DNA of 64,000 bases from Lacrimispora amygdalina (GCF_900205965.1 NZ_OAOF01000012.1:1-64000); one strand, 5' to 3'; numbered from the stretch's first letter, positions 53,145 to 63,317 are shown. Numbers and translations are program-made. The notes: generated by a model not told the origin, from the sequence alone.

Positions 53145-55163
53145 TTACCACTTCTTTACCATTAGAGTAAACTTATTAATGATTCCTGTAAACAAGTCTT
53201 CCGAAGACTTTATAAAAACAAAATCATTACCATACATTTTTTGCAGAGTCTCAATGTCAGCTCCGATTGCAACACCTAATACATTCTGGTTCTTTCCTCT
53301 TGCCTCACGGATTGCATCCTTCGTATCACTATAGCCATCCATAGCATAGCTGTATGCATTACACGCTGGCTGACCATCTGAAATCACGATCATAACCTTA
53401 TGGGTTTCAGGGCGTTTTTCTAAAATCTTAGATGCGTATCGAACGGAATAACCATCGAAGTTGTTTGCCTGTGCATGAATTGATGTAAGCTTTAACAGGT
53501 CATCTGTTGCGCTGGACCACATCGCATAATGATGATGTATTACATCGGCACCTTCCGTGTCTGAAGTAAAACCCATCACATATAATGGTATATTTAATTT
53601 TTTAAATATTTCTGCAAGATTGATTGCAGCTGTCTTTGCTCTTTGAATCCTTGTTCCACTCATAGATCCAGATTCGTCAATTACAAGCATTACTGCCATA
53701 TTGGATTTATCTTTCGGATCCACTTTCTTTGTAAAGACTTTTGAACTTACAGTACTGCTCATGCTTTTTTTAAGGCTTAGCTTTCCAGATGATTTATAAA
53801 CTGTTTCCTCTGCTTCCTCCGCAAAAAGAGATTTTAATCTCTTGTAACTATTGTGAATTAAGTCTGCGAATTCAGTAGCTACCTTGTTGTAACCCAAAAC
53901 AGCATTTTCTCTATTTGATAAAGTTGTAGTGATATTTTTACACTTATAGCTTCTTTCTTTATATTTTTTATCAATTTCCGGAAAATCAAAGGGTTTTTCA
54001 ATAGAAGTCTCCGTTGCCGCTTTTTCTTCTACCTCAGCAAGCTCAAGCTCTGTCCGAACCAATTTGTCAAAAAAGTCACAGCCTTTAACATCTATCTCAT
54101 CTTCAATCGGATCGTAGTCTTTAATTGTAGAAAGATCTCCTTTATGGGTCTCGTCATAAATTATGAAATCTTCATCATTTCCGTCTGCAGAAAGTGAACC
54201 AGAGCCACCTGATAATTCGTCCTCTTCTTCCTCTTCTTTAAGAGAAATTGTTTCGTCTTCCTCATCTTCTTTTGTTATTTCATCATATCTCTCTTTTTCT
54301 TCTTCAGATAAATCATTTACTTCCTTGAAGGTAGTTTTTCTACTGGCTCCCTTTGAAAAATCAGCTTCTTCTTCTAATTCCTCAGGATCAATTGTTGATC
54401 CAAAACCGGCACTTGCCATTGAGCTTTTTCCAGTTATCATAGATAAAGCGGACAATAACTTTTCAAACTCACTTAAGGTTTTTTCATCGATATAAGTCGA
54501 TTTTGCTTCCGTCTCCCATAAAGGTTTGGAAATCTGATGAATTTTCAAAGATAAATCTGCACGCTTAATTGCATCAGTCTCTTCTACCGCGTCAGATGCA
54601 CAAGGTGAACACCTATAAAAAATCGTCCTTGCAGCGGGTGTTTTAAAGCTACCTTTTAACGGGCCCATATCACCAAACTGCTGTAAAGCTAAAATAAATT
54701 CCTCAAATGGAGTCTTTCCAGAATCAATCGGTACCGCACAATCATAAACCCTTTTTGTTGCATACCTTAAGCTCTGTAACAGATATCCACCGATAAAGGT
54801 AGGTGCAAGAGATTCAATCGCGGGTTCTTCAATAATACTACAAATTAATCTAAAAACGTTTCTTTCATAAGGTTCCAGAGTTTCTGCAAGTTTATTCTGA
54901 TAGTTGAAATTTGTAAATTCAAGTCTTGCCATTTCTTTTGTAAACAGACCAAATCGGAAAGCTCTGGCCTTATGATCGTCAAGGCCTTTGGTAAATAAGC
55001 TATCCTTTTTTATGTAGATAGCTGGCTCAGAACTAGTATAAGCCACCTGGTTGATTTCTTCTGGAACGTCTCTAATTGGAATCCTTTTCTTTTTAACGCC
55101 AAGATATTTTTTAGCCATTGCCTGTTTTTCATATAACCATTCACTATCTTTTTTCTTTTTCAT
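53145..55163 (-). CDS. VWA-domain protein (MoxR partner, CobT-like)
   Basis: 672 residues. The C-terminal VWA domain starts near 490 with the MIDAS motif VIDESGSMSG, continued by HKVMIVISDGQPACNAY. The centre is strongly acidic (EEDEETISLKEEEEEDELS), as in CobT-like and midasin-like proteins. Together with the AAA+ MoxR protein it should form a chaperone that remodels a target complex. AAGGAG precedes the start. It lies 88 bases after the moxR stop, with a weak terminator between. Confidence 0.88.
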   Translation of the reverse strand: MKKKKDSEWLYEKQAMAKKYLGVKKKRIPIRDVPEEINQVAYTSSEPAIYIKKDSLFTKGLDDHKARAFRFGLFTKEMARLEFTNFNYQNKLAETLEPYERNVFRLICSIIEEPAIESLAPTFIGGYLLQSLRYATKRVYDCAVPIDSGKTPFEEFILALQQFGDMGPLKGSFKTPAARTIFYRCSPCASDAVEETDAIKRADLSLKIHQISKPLWETEAKSTYIDEKTLSEFEKLLSALSMITGKSSMASAGFGSTIDPEELEEEADFSKGASRKTTFKEVNDLSEEEKERYDEITKEDEEDETISLKEEEEEDELSGGSGSLSADGNDEDFIIYDETHKGDLSTIKDYDPIEDEIDVKGCDFFDKLVRTELELAEVEEKAATETSIEKPFDFPEIDKKYKERSYKCKNITTTLSNRENAVLGYNKVATEFADLIHNSYKRLKSLFAEEAEETVYKSSGKLSLKKSMSSTVSSKVFTKKVDPKDKSNMAVMLVIDESGSMSGTRIQRAKTAAINLAEIFKKLNIPLYVMGFTSDTEGADVIHHHYAMWSSATDDLLKLTSIHAQANNFDGYSVRYASKILEKRPETHKVMIVISDGQPACNAYSYAMDGYSDTKDAIREARGKNQNVLGVAIGADIETLQKMYGNDFVFIKSSEDLFTGIINKFTLMVKKW

Positions 55164-55210
55164 TTTTTATCTCCTTCTATAATAGATGGTTCATTCCTTT
55201 AGAATAATTA

Positions 55211-55244
55211 TAGAAACAACCCGCTTTTACCGGGTTTGTCTCTA
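55211..55244 (-). terminator. Weak terminator after the MoxR-type gene
   Basis: TAGAAACAACCCG and CGGGTTTGTCTCTA form an imperfect stem around a seven-base loop; only AATTATT follows on the minus strand, so read-through into the VWA gene is likely. Confidence 0.5.
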
Positions 55245-55251
55245 TAATATT

Positions 55252-56841
55252 TTATCTACGACGGCGTCTTGTCCCGCCTAATTCTTTTAATGAATCAATA
55301 ACATTATCTTTTACGCTTCTTGCAGCTTCTAAGTCTACTTCGCCAATCTTTCCAACTAAAGTATTATTTAATGCTGTTTTAGGATCGTCACCTTCCTGCA
55401 TGCACTCCAGCGCACCAAAACAACCTCTTAATGTAATGTTATCGCATAATTCTTCCTGTGACTGTTTCGGATCTTTCAAATATTCTATAATAGAAGTATA
55501 TGCATCATAGACATAACGACACTTATCCTTCTCATAACCCTTTGAAGCAAGAATATCAATGAAGGTTCTCTTATCCGGATCATCAAGAATGTAAGTACAT
55601 TTAAAGCGAGAAGACAATGCCTGATTAAGCTGCTTTGATCCTGCAGTACCTGTGTTCATTGTTCCAATAATTACACACAAAGGGTGTCTCCGTACAGGTT
55701 TGTATCCATCCTTCATTACTACAAATGGATATTCAATTGCCTGACCCAATGATCCCATTACTACAGCCGGATCCGCCAAGTTAATCTCCTCACATACAAT
55801 AATGCCTCCATTTTCAAATGCCTTTAAAAACTCCGTCTCTACAAAGTCTATTTGACCATTTACAACCTTATTTTTTCCTTCAATTGTATCTTCCTCAGTA
55901 TTTTTACTAAATGGAATTTCATAAACTGGAAGTCCTGTTAGTGCTCCTACAGCATTAGCTAAGGTAGTCTTTCCTGTTGCTGGTCTGCCTACTAAAAGAA
56001 TATTGATGTAGTCATTGTCAATCGCATCGATTCCTTCCATTCCAGAATTCAATCGACTAATTACACGATTTAATCTAAAATTAACTTTTCTGGCAATAGA
56101 CATAGTTGTTTCTGTCTGAACATAAGTGTCTAACATCTTATGAGAAGGAATTTTTGCTTTTTCCTCTTCTCTCCAAAAATCCCAGGAAATTGAATAATCT
56201 CCATCACCAGAATGTGGAACAGGAAGCGATTCATCCATTTCTTTGAATTCCAATTTGGGAGATATATCTGAAAACATACTCATCGGAGAAAAAACACCAG
56301 TTGAAATAGCACTTTCGATTGATTTTGACGGCAGAGCATTTGCGCTATTTTTTGCTTCTGTGTGGTTTTCTGTTGATACAAAGCCATAATAAAAAGAATC
56401 ACAGAATAACAATATTTCTTCTTTTAAATTTGATTTGTCCTTGATATTCTGGAAATTACTCTTTAGCTCAGTTGAACTTTCTTCTCTGCTATTAGCTTCA
56501 GATAAAGCATAGATCACCAAAGGAATTAAAAGTGTATAATCATTTGGTGCTTCTCCAACCCACGAAGTTTCAACACCATCATAACAGGCTTCATATGTAA
56601 AACCTTTATGATTAAATTTTGTGTAGACTGTTTCATCATTTTCGTAGGCTATTACTTCTTTATCCAAGAAAATCTTATCAAGAATTAATGCTACTGAGTT
56701 GTATTGAGCCGCTCTTTTTGCTTCCGCAGGTCTAAGATTACTCCAAACTCCTGCGGCTCCTGTTGTTCCAGTCTTTATATCAATAAGTCTTATTACCTGT
56801 GGCGTAAGTCTAAATAATAAATCATTCGTTCTTCTAACCAT
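55252..56841 (-). CDS. MoxR-type AAA+ ATPase
   Basis: 529 residues. The AAA+ module starts near 275: Walker A GRPATGKTTLAN (about 289), Walker B IIVCEEINLADPAVV (about 350), sensor 1 CVIIGTMNTGTAG, arginine finger region SSRFKCTYIL. The first 250 residues are a specific extension. MoxR ATPases work with VWA proteins as chaperones for metal or stress-related complexes. Start behind GGAG. It is followed by the VWA and 202-residue genes in that order. Confidence 0.88.
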   Translation of the reverse strand: MVRRTNDLLFRLTPQVIRLIDIKTGTTGAAGVWSNLRPAEAKRAAQYNSVALILDKIFLDKEVIAYENDETVYTKFNHKGFTYEACYDGVETSWVGEAPNDYTLLIPLVIYALSEANSREESSTELKSNFQNIKDKSNLKEEILLFCDSFYYGFVSTENHTEAKNSANALPSKSIESAISTGVFSPMSMFSDISPKLEFKEMDESLPVPHSGDGDYSISWDFWREEEKAKIPSHKMLDTYVQTETTMSIARKVNFRLNRVISRLNSGMEGIDAIDNDYINILLVGRPATGKTTLANAVGALTGLPVYEIPFSKNTEEDTIEGKNKVVNGQIDFVETEFLKAFENGGIIVCEEINLADPAVVMGSLGQAIEYPFVVMKDGYKPVRRHPLCVIIGTMNTGTAGSKQLNQALSSRFKCTYILDDPDKRTFIDILASKGYEKDKCRYVYDAYTSIIEYLKDPKQSQEELCDNITLRGCFGALECMQEGDDPKTALNNTLVGKIGEVDLEAARSVKDNVIDSLKELGGTRRRRR

Positions 56842-56911
56842 TTTTCAATGTACTCCTTTTATCTAATCTTTTTTACATATGAATAATGGTAAATTTATCT
56901 TTAGAATAACT

Positions 56912-56943
56912 GCAAAAAGAAAAAAGACAGGATTCTGTCTTTT
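56912..56943 (-). terminator. Terminator of the RecD2-like gene
   Basis: AAAAGACAG and CTGTCTTTT pair around GATT; on the minus strand TTTTCTTTTTGC follows. Confidence 0.8.
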
Positions 56944-56983
56944 AGGTAATGCATTTTTTCATTATGTAACATGTTAAATCTTA

Positions 56984-59284
56984 TTAAAGTGAGATTGATG
57001 ACATAAGTAAATTTATCCTTTCTCTTAAGTGAGTATTCCTCTTGGATTCTGAATTGTCTTTTGCCGCCATCGCTACAGCCTTTTTGCTACCTATAATTTC
57101 TTCTTCTACTCTGGCCCTGGAAGCTGCTGTGTAAAACATTTTTCGTTTCATAAAAAAAATGTATTCTGGACTTGCAATGAGTATTAATGCTTTATACTCG
57201 CTTCCCTGACTTTTATGAATGCTTATGGCATATGCCAAAGTTATAAACTCATTTATTTCAGAAAACTTATACGTTGCAAACCGACCATCATCAAATAAGA
57301 TTTTAACGATCTCTCCATATGAGTCTATACTGTCGACCGTTCCTGTATCTCCATTAAACACTCCCTCCTCTGTATTACCCAACGGATCTTCCATAATTCG
57401 CTTATAATCATTTTTTACGTTCATAACTCTGTCATAAATTCTTAAACCGCTTGGGTTATCCGGATTCCACTTTGAAACGGGATTATATTTTTCTCGAATT
57501 GATTTATTAATTAAATCAACACTGCCAAAACCTTTTGATTTTATTGGTGAAATGATTCCTATTTCACTCGGAACGTATTTTTTTAGATAATTTTGATAAG
57601 AAGTAATAACACTATCAATAATTTCTTCTTTTTCTACAGATATAAAACGAAATGTATCATCATATTTATAGCTACTTGGGCCTTTTCCTTCATTGATTAA
57701 TTCTGAATTTATAGCAATTGCTCCGTCACTTCGAAAACCCACGGATAAAAACGTGATCGGAATACATCTACTTTCAATTAAGTCTTTTAAGAAATTTCCT
57801 GGTTCAATTGACGGCAGCTGGTTTGCATCTCCTACTAAAATAAGATTACAATCCTCTGCAATCCAAAATAATAATTCCGCAAGATTAATTCCAATCATTG
57901 AAGTTTCATCCATTATAATTAGCTTATTTTTGGGCCGTCCTCCTTTCTTTACTATTTCATTCTTATATCTCTGCAGAGTTTTTGCTTTATATCCAGTAGC
58001 TTCTGTCATACGTTTTGCTGCTCTCCCGGTTGGTGCAAGCAAAATAATTTCATCATCATTATCCCAACAAGCAATAATTGCTTTTATAATCGTAGTCTTA
58101 CCTCGACCAGGGCCACCAACAATAAGGCTGAGTCTGTTCTGTAAGCTCGTTTTCACTGCCTTTTTTTGTTCTTCTGCATACTCAATTTCATCGGTACTTT
58201 CAATCAAGTGTATGAAATAATCGATATCATAATCTGCTATTTCTTTCACAGTTTTTTTACCCAACATATTTTGGATATGTGAAGCTAACTTTGTTTCCGC
58301 TAAATATAATTCTTTTGTATAAATTCGATTTTCATCAATTATGATGTTGACTTCGCTTTTAGCATCAGATTCAGCTGCAGTTAAAACATCACTTAATAGA
58401 TCAATGATTAAAATAGCTTTTTGGGAATAGTCTTCAAGAATTTCAGAATAGACGTGATCTTTTACATATCTTTCTATATGTTCATCAGCAGAGATTAAAT
58501 CACCTTGGATTTTGTCTAGCTCTTTTTGGGATATCATATCTGGTTTTGATAAAATCAAATCAAATGTTGCTTTAGCTAATTGATCTAGCTCTAAATAGCA
58601 GTGTGCCTCTTTTATTGATACATATTTTAATGTATAAATAACCGCAGCTTCAATTCTTTCATATGAGAACTCTTTAATTCCAGATGCAATTGCTAATTTA
58701 TCTACCTTTTTAAAGCCAAAGCCATCTACGTTTGCAATTAGCCAATATGGATTTTTTTTGATTTCTTCAAACTTACTCTTTTTTTCCTGACAGGCATCCA
58801 TTATTTTAACAACCTGGTCATATGTGACATCATTATTAAAATATTTAAAAATATCAATATATAATTGGATATGTTCGGTATCAGCCAATGATTCTGTGAT
58901 CATTTTAAGCTTCTTTTTTTTGATTCCTTTTACTCTATAAAGAATAGAAGGATCTTTCTTTATTTTATCAATACAGTCTTCACCGAATTCATTTACAATC
59001 ATAGTTGCCAGCGAATGGCCAATTCCTTTCACACATTTATAAAGAAAAGCGATGGTAGGTGACTCTTTTATTATTACGTTACTAATTTCAATTTGCCTTC
59101 CATATGTTGGATCAACAACAAATCTTCCTTCCAGTTCAATCTCCATACCATCATAAATCATCCCAGTTATTTTTCCTTTGGCTATATATTTCTTTTCACT
59201 TACATCATCTTCAAAAAGAATACAAGACCAATCACCTTTTTGCGAAAAGATTTTATCTATCTTTCCTTGAAATTTTTCACTCAT
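56984..59284 (-). CDS. recD2: RecD2-like DNA helicase
   Basis: 766 residues, usual for the family. An N-terminal OB-like domain, helix-hairpin-helix motifs (CVKGIGHSLATMIV, YRVKGIKKKKL, IANVDGFGFKKVDKL), then the SF1B motor: Walker A VGGPGRGKTTIIK (about 391), Walker B IIMDETSMIG (about 460), VGDANQLPSIEPG, and motif VI AISIHKSQGSEYK. RecD2 unwinds 5' to 3' without RecBC. It may act in conjugative replication or repair of the element. GGAG lies far (14 bases) from the ATG. Confidence 0.92.
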   Translation of the reverse strand: MSEKFQGKIDKIFSQKGDWSCILFEDDVSEKKYIAKGKITGMIYDGMEIELEGRFVVDPTYGRQIEISNVIIKESPTIAFLYKCVKGIGHSLATMIVNEFGEDCIDKIKKDPSILYRVKGIKKKKLKMITESLADTEHIQLYIDIFKYFNNDVTYDQVVKIMDACQEKKSKFEEIKKNPYWLIANVDGFGFKKVDKLAIASGIKEFSYERIEAAVIYTLKYVSIKEAHCYLELDQLAKATFDLILSKPDMISQKELDKIQGDLISADEHIERYVKDHVYSEILEDYSQKAILIIDLLSDVLTAAESDAKSEVNIIIDENRIYTKELYLAETKLASHIQNMLGKKTVKEIADYDIDYFIHLIESTDEIEYAEEQKKAVKTSLQNRLSLIVGGPGRGKTTIIKAIIACWDNDDEIILLAPTGRAAKRMTEATGYKAKTLQRYKNEIVKKGGRPKNKLIIMDETSMIGINLAELLFWIAEDCNLILVGDANQLPSIEPGNFLKDLIESRCIPITFLSVGFRSDGAIAINSELINEGKGPSSYKYDDTFRFISVEKEEIIDSVITSYQNYLKKYVPSEIGIISPIKSKGFGSVDLINKSIREKYNPVSKWNPDNPSGLRIYDRVMNVKNDYKRIMEDPLGNTEEGVFNGDTGTVDSIDSYGEIVKILFDDGRFATYKFSEINEFITLAYAISIHKSQGSEYKALILIASPEYIFFMKRKMFYTAASRARVEEEIIGSKKAVAMAAKDNSESKRNTHLRERINLLMSSISL

Positions 59285-59350
59285 TTGCTTTTATAGACTC
59301 CTTTCTTTCTTTTGTCTGCATATTTAATATGTCATTTTTAAATGCAAACT

Positions 59351-59377
59351 AAAAAAAGCCATACACTTGGCTTTTTC
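59351..59377. terminator. Terminator of the gene at 59413
   Basis: AAAAAGCCA and TGGCTTTTT pair around TACAC with T runs on both sides; upstream of recD2. Confidence 0.75.
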
Positions 59378-59412
59378 TATTTCAACAATTTATTTTCTAT
59401 TTAAGTCCATAA

Positions 59413-59925
59413 CTATACTGCTTTTATATATATGTAATTCTTTTTAATATATTTTGCCAATACCTTTGATTGAATTTTTAATTCTTTCCTCCATTCATCA
59501 GCCTCACAGTATGGAATAATTTCTTCTAACGTCATTTTGTTTGCGCCCTTATCCTCCTGCAATGAGTGCACAATTCTTTTTCCAACAACATCATATATGT
59601 TTTCTTCTGCACATTTAATTAAGTTTTTTGCCAATCCTAAGCTTTTCATATGATATTTTAAATGGAATAGGGAATCCTTGTTCTCCCTCACTGCATTCAG
59701 ATCAATCATCGAATTACAATGTGCGAGCAATAACTGAGGAGTATCTGCATGTTCAGATTGATGTACCACCATTGGATTACAATGGTTGCCTACTGGGTAA
59801 GATTTTACCGTTTTCCCTCTGTAATATTCCATGCCCTTCTCAATATTATCAATGAATTCTTCCGGATGTTGCTTAATTGTTTCCCAAGCATCATTTAAAA
59901 TACTTATAATTGTCATATATCCCAT
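59413..59925 (-). CDS. Protein of unknown function
   Basis: 170 residues, helical, with several histidines and cysteines in the middle (GNHCNPMVVHQSEHAD, LLLAHCNSM). Lysine-rich end. GAGGCGAG precedes the ATG. First gene (transcribed last) of a run of small minus-strand genes. No family was recognised. Confidence 0.55.
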   Translation of the reverse strand: MGYMTIISILNDAWETIKQHPEEFIDNIEKGMEYYRGKTVKSYPVGNHCNPMVVHQSEHADTPQLLLAHCNSMIDLNAVRENKDSLFHLKYHMKSLGLAKNLIKCAEENIYDVVGKRIVHSLQEDKGANKMTLEEIIPYCEADEWRKELKIQSKVLAKYIKKNYIYIKAV

Positions 59926-59948
59926 AATAATTCTCGCCTCTCAATTCT

Positions 59949-60161
59949 TTAATTAAGCTTTTCAGCTATCGATTTCTTGTAACATTCCAATGCTTGAACA
60001 ATCGTTTCTCTGCATTCGTCATCCCAACCTATACAGCGAAGCTGTTTCATAGTCTCTTCATAGTTATCAGTTTTTTGCGCTGCATGTTCTAAGTTACTGA
60101 TAAAACAATAAGCTTTATTGACCTTAGGAAAAAACTGTTTGTTATATTCTCTTATTGTCAT
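59949..60161 (-). CDS. Small helical protein
   Basis: 70 residues, start behind AAGGAG. Helical, with a CIGWDDECRETI centre. It is 23 bases upstream of the previous gene. No family was recognised. Confidence 0.5.
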   Translation of the reverse strand: MTIREYNKQFFPKVNKAYCFISNLEHAAQKTDNYEETMKQLRCIGWDDECRETIVQALECYKKSIAEKLN

Positions 60162-60219
60162 GACTTTTTTCTCCTTAAAATATCTGTTTATGTTTACGAA
60201 AATTCATAGTCGTACTTCA

Positions 60220-60498
60220 TTATATTTCTTCAGCTTCAAATTCCCATTTTTGAATGTGGAACCAAAATCTTTCTCCATTCTTTTCAAACATTACAGCATA
60301 GCTGTTATTTTTGGGTCTTACACTTACTCTGCCACTGTCGCAATATCCAACTGCATATTTCTTCACACACCTCATAATATTAGAAACCTCCAAGGCATCA
60401 GAGTAATCTAAATCTAAAAGAACCCACCAACCACTTTCATAATTTTCATACGTAAAACACTCAGAGTTTAATTTTGGTAATCTATTAATATCAAACAT
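60220..60498 (-). CDS. Small protein of unknown function
   Basis: 92 residues, start behind AAAGGAG. Tryptophan- and tyrosine-rich beta-type sequence (YESGWWVLLDLDYSDALEVS, SYAVMFEKNGERFWFHIQKW). No family was recognised; same run of small genes. Confidence 0.5.
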   Translation of the reverse strand: MFDINRLPKLNSECFTYENYESGWWVLLDLDYSDALEVSNIMRCVKKYAVGYCDSGRVSVRPKNNSYAVMFEKNGERFWFHIQKWEFEAEEI

Positions 60499-60543
60499 GC
60501 TTCTCCTTTCAATTTTGCAGAGGAAACTCGTATTTCAAAGCTA

Positions 60544-61302
60544 TTAATAATCGCTCATTTCACGATCTTCTTTGTATCCCAGTCCTCTCAGATACTCTTC
60601 AATTTCTGCCGCCTTTTTAACAATCTTAGATATATGAGCTGATGCGTTCTCTTTATAAAATTTCTGCTTATTAAGCCTCTCGCTATAATCGTCTAAATTA
60701 TCTTTATTCCTGTCATTTAATCGAATATTTTCTTCTTTGAGTGCTTCGGTTATTCTATTCCTCGTCTTAAAAAACAACGGGTATGCAATCCAAAACCAAA
60801 AATCTAATAGCTTAACTAATGGTTTCTTATGAGAAGAAAATACTTCGATAGCATATCTGATTCGATTCTTAAATGTCGGATTAACAAATCTAATCCAATA
60901 ATTGGATAATTTTTCTTCTTGCAACTTATATTCGGTATGCATTACGTCCTCATATTTTGCATAGCATTCGTCAATTGATTTGAATGTCTTGGATTCAATA
61001 TCCACTTTTACAATCAGATCGTCACTTTCAAATCTTCCGTATCCTCCATACTTTAAAGATTCCATGTAAATTTTCAAATCCCATGAGCTCTGCTTAATGA
61101 TACAACCTTCAAATACCGAAAGCTTCTGTAAATGTTCTATTAAATAGTCAATTATGTATTTACCTTTAATATTTACTTGATACAAAAAATTACTTCCACT
61201 TACTCCTTCTGAAAATAAATCTGTAAGTATAAGACTTGGATCATTTGATAATTTCTCTAATGTGTCTAACTTTTTTCTCGCCTCTTCAATTGATATACTC
61301 AA
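60544..61302 (-). CDS. Protein of unknown function, TTG start
   Basis: 252 residues from a TTG with GGAGG six bases before it. Basic and helical, with one beta-rich segment (FEGCIIKQSSWDLKIYMES) and a short hydrophobic stretch LLDFWFWIAYPLFF (about 165-180) that could touch the membrane. C-terminal coiled coil. No family was recognised. Confidence 0.55.
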   Translation of the reverse strand: MSISIEEARKKLDTLEKLSNDPSLILTDLFSEGVSGSNFLYQVNIKGKYIIDYLIEHLQKLSVFEGCIIKQSSWDLKIYMESLKYGGYGRFESDDLIVKVDIESKTFKSIDECYAKYEDVMHTEYKLQEEKLSNYWIRFVNPTFKNRIRYAIEVFSSHKKPLVKLLDFWFWIAYPLFFKTRNRITEALKEENIRLNDRNKDNLDDYSERLNKQKFYKENASAHISKIVKKAAEIEEYLRGLGYKEDREMSDY

Positions 61303-61312
61303 TTCTTACCTC

Positions 61313-61512
61313 CTCTAATCACACAACTCGATTGTTTTACCAATCTCTGTCTTTGGAAACGTTGACCACCAATCTTTTCCTTTTGGACTATTAGGTTGAC
61401 GAATCAAAATCATGTCATTCATTTCTTGAATATTTTTGACTTCTTATCTACTTTACCAATTAAGCACTTGTAGGCTTGTCCAGAATCAGAGGTCTGTGCA
61501 ATATCTGTTCAT
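61313..61512 (-). pseudogene. Coding-like remnants in two frames
   Basis: Two adjoining pieces in different frames (AQTSDSGQAYKCLIGKVDKK, then MNDMILIRQPNSPKGKDWW) look like one disrupted gene; the first begins just after a TGA without start codon. No intact gene is visible here. Confidence 0.35.
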
Positions 61513-61516
61513 TTAG

Positions 61517-61738
61517 TTAATTACTCTGTTCATTCTGCTTTTCAGTTATTGAAAACCTAACAAAGCTTCGCACAATCTGAAGAATAACCAATAGAATCGC
61601 AGTAATAGTGCAAACATCATCAATCAATGTATTTCCCGTTCCAACAAAAAGTAAAATATAATAGATTACAACTAAGTTAATAGAGATTAGTAAATCTAAT
61701 CCCATTTTTAATTTTGGGCTCGTTATTATTTTTTTCAT
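61517..61738 (-). CDS. Small two-helix membrane protein
   Basis: 73 residues from the ATG behind GGAG. Two membrane helices (about 12-34 and 40-58) and a charged tail (RFSITEKQNEQ). No family was recognised. Confidence 0.55.
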   Translation of the reverse strand: MKKIITSPKLKMGLDLLISINLVVIYYILLFVGTGNTLIDDVCTITAILLVILQIVRSFVRFSITEKQNEQSN

Positions 61739-61779
61739 ATGCTTCTCCACTTTCTGCACTTGGTGTGCTCTAAACTAAT

Positions 61780-62142
61780 TTATTTAATAGATAAAACAGT
61801 ATAAATACCAAATTCCGCAAACACATCATTATAAAAATCCATGTTATTTTCTAATTCTTTCACTAATAATTTATATGAGTGTTCAATAAAGTGAGAATCT
61901 ATTTTATTAATTAAGGTATGTAATACTTCATGCCTTGAAGTAAAATTCAACCCGTCACAGCTTCTAATAAAGATTCTAAGTGCTTCCTTATAATCTAAAC
62001 TATTTATTGACCAAAATTCATCCGTTAATAAAGAAGAATGCTTCCTTGCGTTTTTTAAGCCTTCTAATATATTTGTCTTTCCTTGTTTTCTTAATAGATC
62101 TTCTAAATCATCTATTGAAGCCATTTTATTTTCTAAATTCAT
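61780..62142 (-). CDS. Small helical protein
   Basis: 120 residues from the ATG behind AAGGAG. Helical, soluble, with HEVLHTLINKIDSHFIEHSY in the second half. It lies 31 bases after the YopX-like gene, probably in one operon. No family was recognised. Confidence 0.5.
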   Translation of the reverse strand: MNLENKMASIDDLEDLLRKQGKTNILEGLKNARKHSSLLTDEFWSINSLDYKEALRIFIRSCDGLNFTSRHEVLHTLINKIDSHFIEHSYKLLVKELENNMDFYNDVFAEFGIYTVLSIK

Positions 62143-62173
62143 AACAATTCTCCTTCTGTTAGTTACGCAAATT

Positions 62174-62599
62174 TCAGTTTTGCTTAATAAATATGTTCCC
62201 AATCACCTCGTAGTCTCTACCGTGTATCGATATGTCATCACTACACTCGTCAAGAGTGATTGGGAAAGGACAATCCATAGCAATTACATCATATCTAGCG
62301 TTGATATCATTCCACCATACTCGCCCACGATGAAATGCTAAACCTCTCTTGTCACATTTGACAATATCTCCCTCATAAATATCGGTGCCGTTTTTATCTT
62401 TTAGTCCGGTGCATTGACCAATTGTTTCGGGAATGACGGGTGGAGCATAAAATTGGTCTCCTTCTCTTGGTTGAATTCTATACCTATATTTATCTTCACG
62501 TGATTCATCAATTACCAGGCAACCATATACCCATTCTTTTATTGGTCTGCCACCGCCTACCGTGTTAATGCTCTGGCCTCTGAATTTAATATCTCTCAT
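62174..62599 (-). CDS. YopX-family phage-like protein
   Basis: 141 residues from the ATG behind AAAGGAAC. The family signature is complete: RDIKFRGQ at the start, WVYGCLV, IGQCTGLKDKNGTDIYEGDIVK, VWWNDI and EVIGNIF at the end. YopX proteins are common in Gram-positive phages; their function is unknown. Its presence points to gene exchange with phages. Confidence 0.85.
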   Translation of the reverse strand: MRDIKFRGQSINTVGGGRPIKEWVYGCLVIDESREDKYRYRIQPREGDQFYAPPVIPETIGQCTGLKDKNGTDIYEGDIVKCDKRGLAFHRGRVWWNDINARYDVIAMDCPFPITLDECSDDISIHGRDYEVIGNIFIKQN

Positions 62600-62663
62600 A
62601 CTGTTCCTTTCTTCTGAAAATCCTAATTTAAGCAACTCTACTCATTAATAATCCTCCCAAATA

Positions 62664-63251
62664 TCAGTTCAGCGAACCAATGAAATCATTCCCTATTAAT
62701 TTGAGATTGTCCTTATTTGCTTCAATCTCTTCTCCAGTAAAATCATTTTCACCAAATATAGAAAAACGTGTATTATTAATACTTGCAAACGCCCTATCAT
62801 ACCCACTCCCATTATCATCCATTCGTACTTTTACGCATGATTCGTTGTAAATATATTTCGAATCCTCTCTATAATCATAACTGGTATCCGCATTTTTTAA
62901 CGGTGAGGACCAAAAAATACTATTTTTATATTCTACTACCTCCATCTCAAGATTCATCGTGTAAACCTCTGTCTCAAATGCATCATTTTCTAACCCACCG
63001 AAATATTTTTCATATTCCCTTTCGGATACTGTAATAGGTTTGTTAGATAAACTAATATTCAAAACGTAATACTTTTCACCTTTCAAAGTGTATGAGTCCT
63101 TTACTTCAATTCTTCCTAATTCGGTTTTGTTTGTATGTTCAACTTTGATTTCAGTTGATTCATCCATTGTATAATTTCTATTACTGCATCCTGTCACCGC
63201 CAATAATATAAGCACTAAAGGGATTATGACCCTTTTTCTATAAGTTCCCAT
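62664..63251 (-). CDS. Lipoprotein of unknown function
   Basis: 195 residues. Signal peptide with lipobox LAVTGC (Cys at about 22), then a beta-rich domain (TELGRIEVKDSYTLKGEKYYVLNISL). AAAGG precedes the ATG. It should be anchored to the outer face of the membrane. No further family was recognised. Confidence 0.7.
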   Translation of the reverse strand: MGTYRKRVIIPLVLILLAVTGCSNRNYTMDESTEIKVEHTNKTELGRIEVKDSYTLKGEKYYVLNISLSNKPITVSEREYEKYFGGLENDAFETEVYTMNLEMEVVEYKNSIFWSSPLKNADTSYDYREDSKYIYNESCVKVRMDDNGSGYDRAFASINNTRFSIFGENDFTGEEIEANKDNLKLIGNDFIGSLN

Positions 63252-63317
63252 GTTAATTCCTTTCCATTAATCCTAATTCCCTGGCAGAGATCAGATGCCC
63301 GGACAATTTCAGTTTTA

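Noticed and set aside
57693..58220. 175-residue plus-strand frame inside recD2
   Set aside because: Antisense to the helicase motor motifs, whose conservation explains the open frame.
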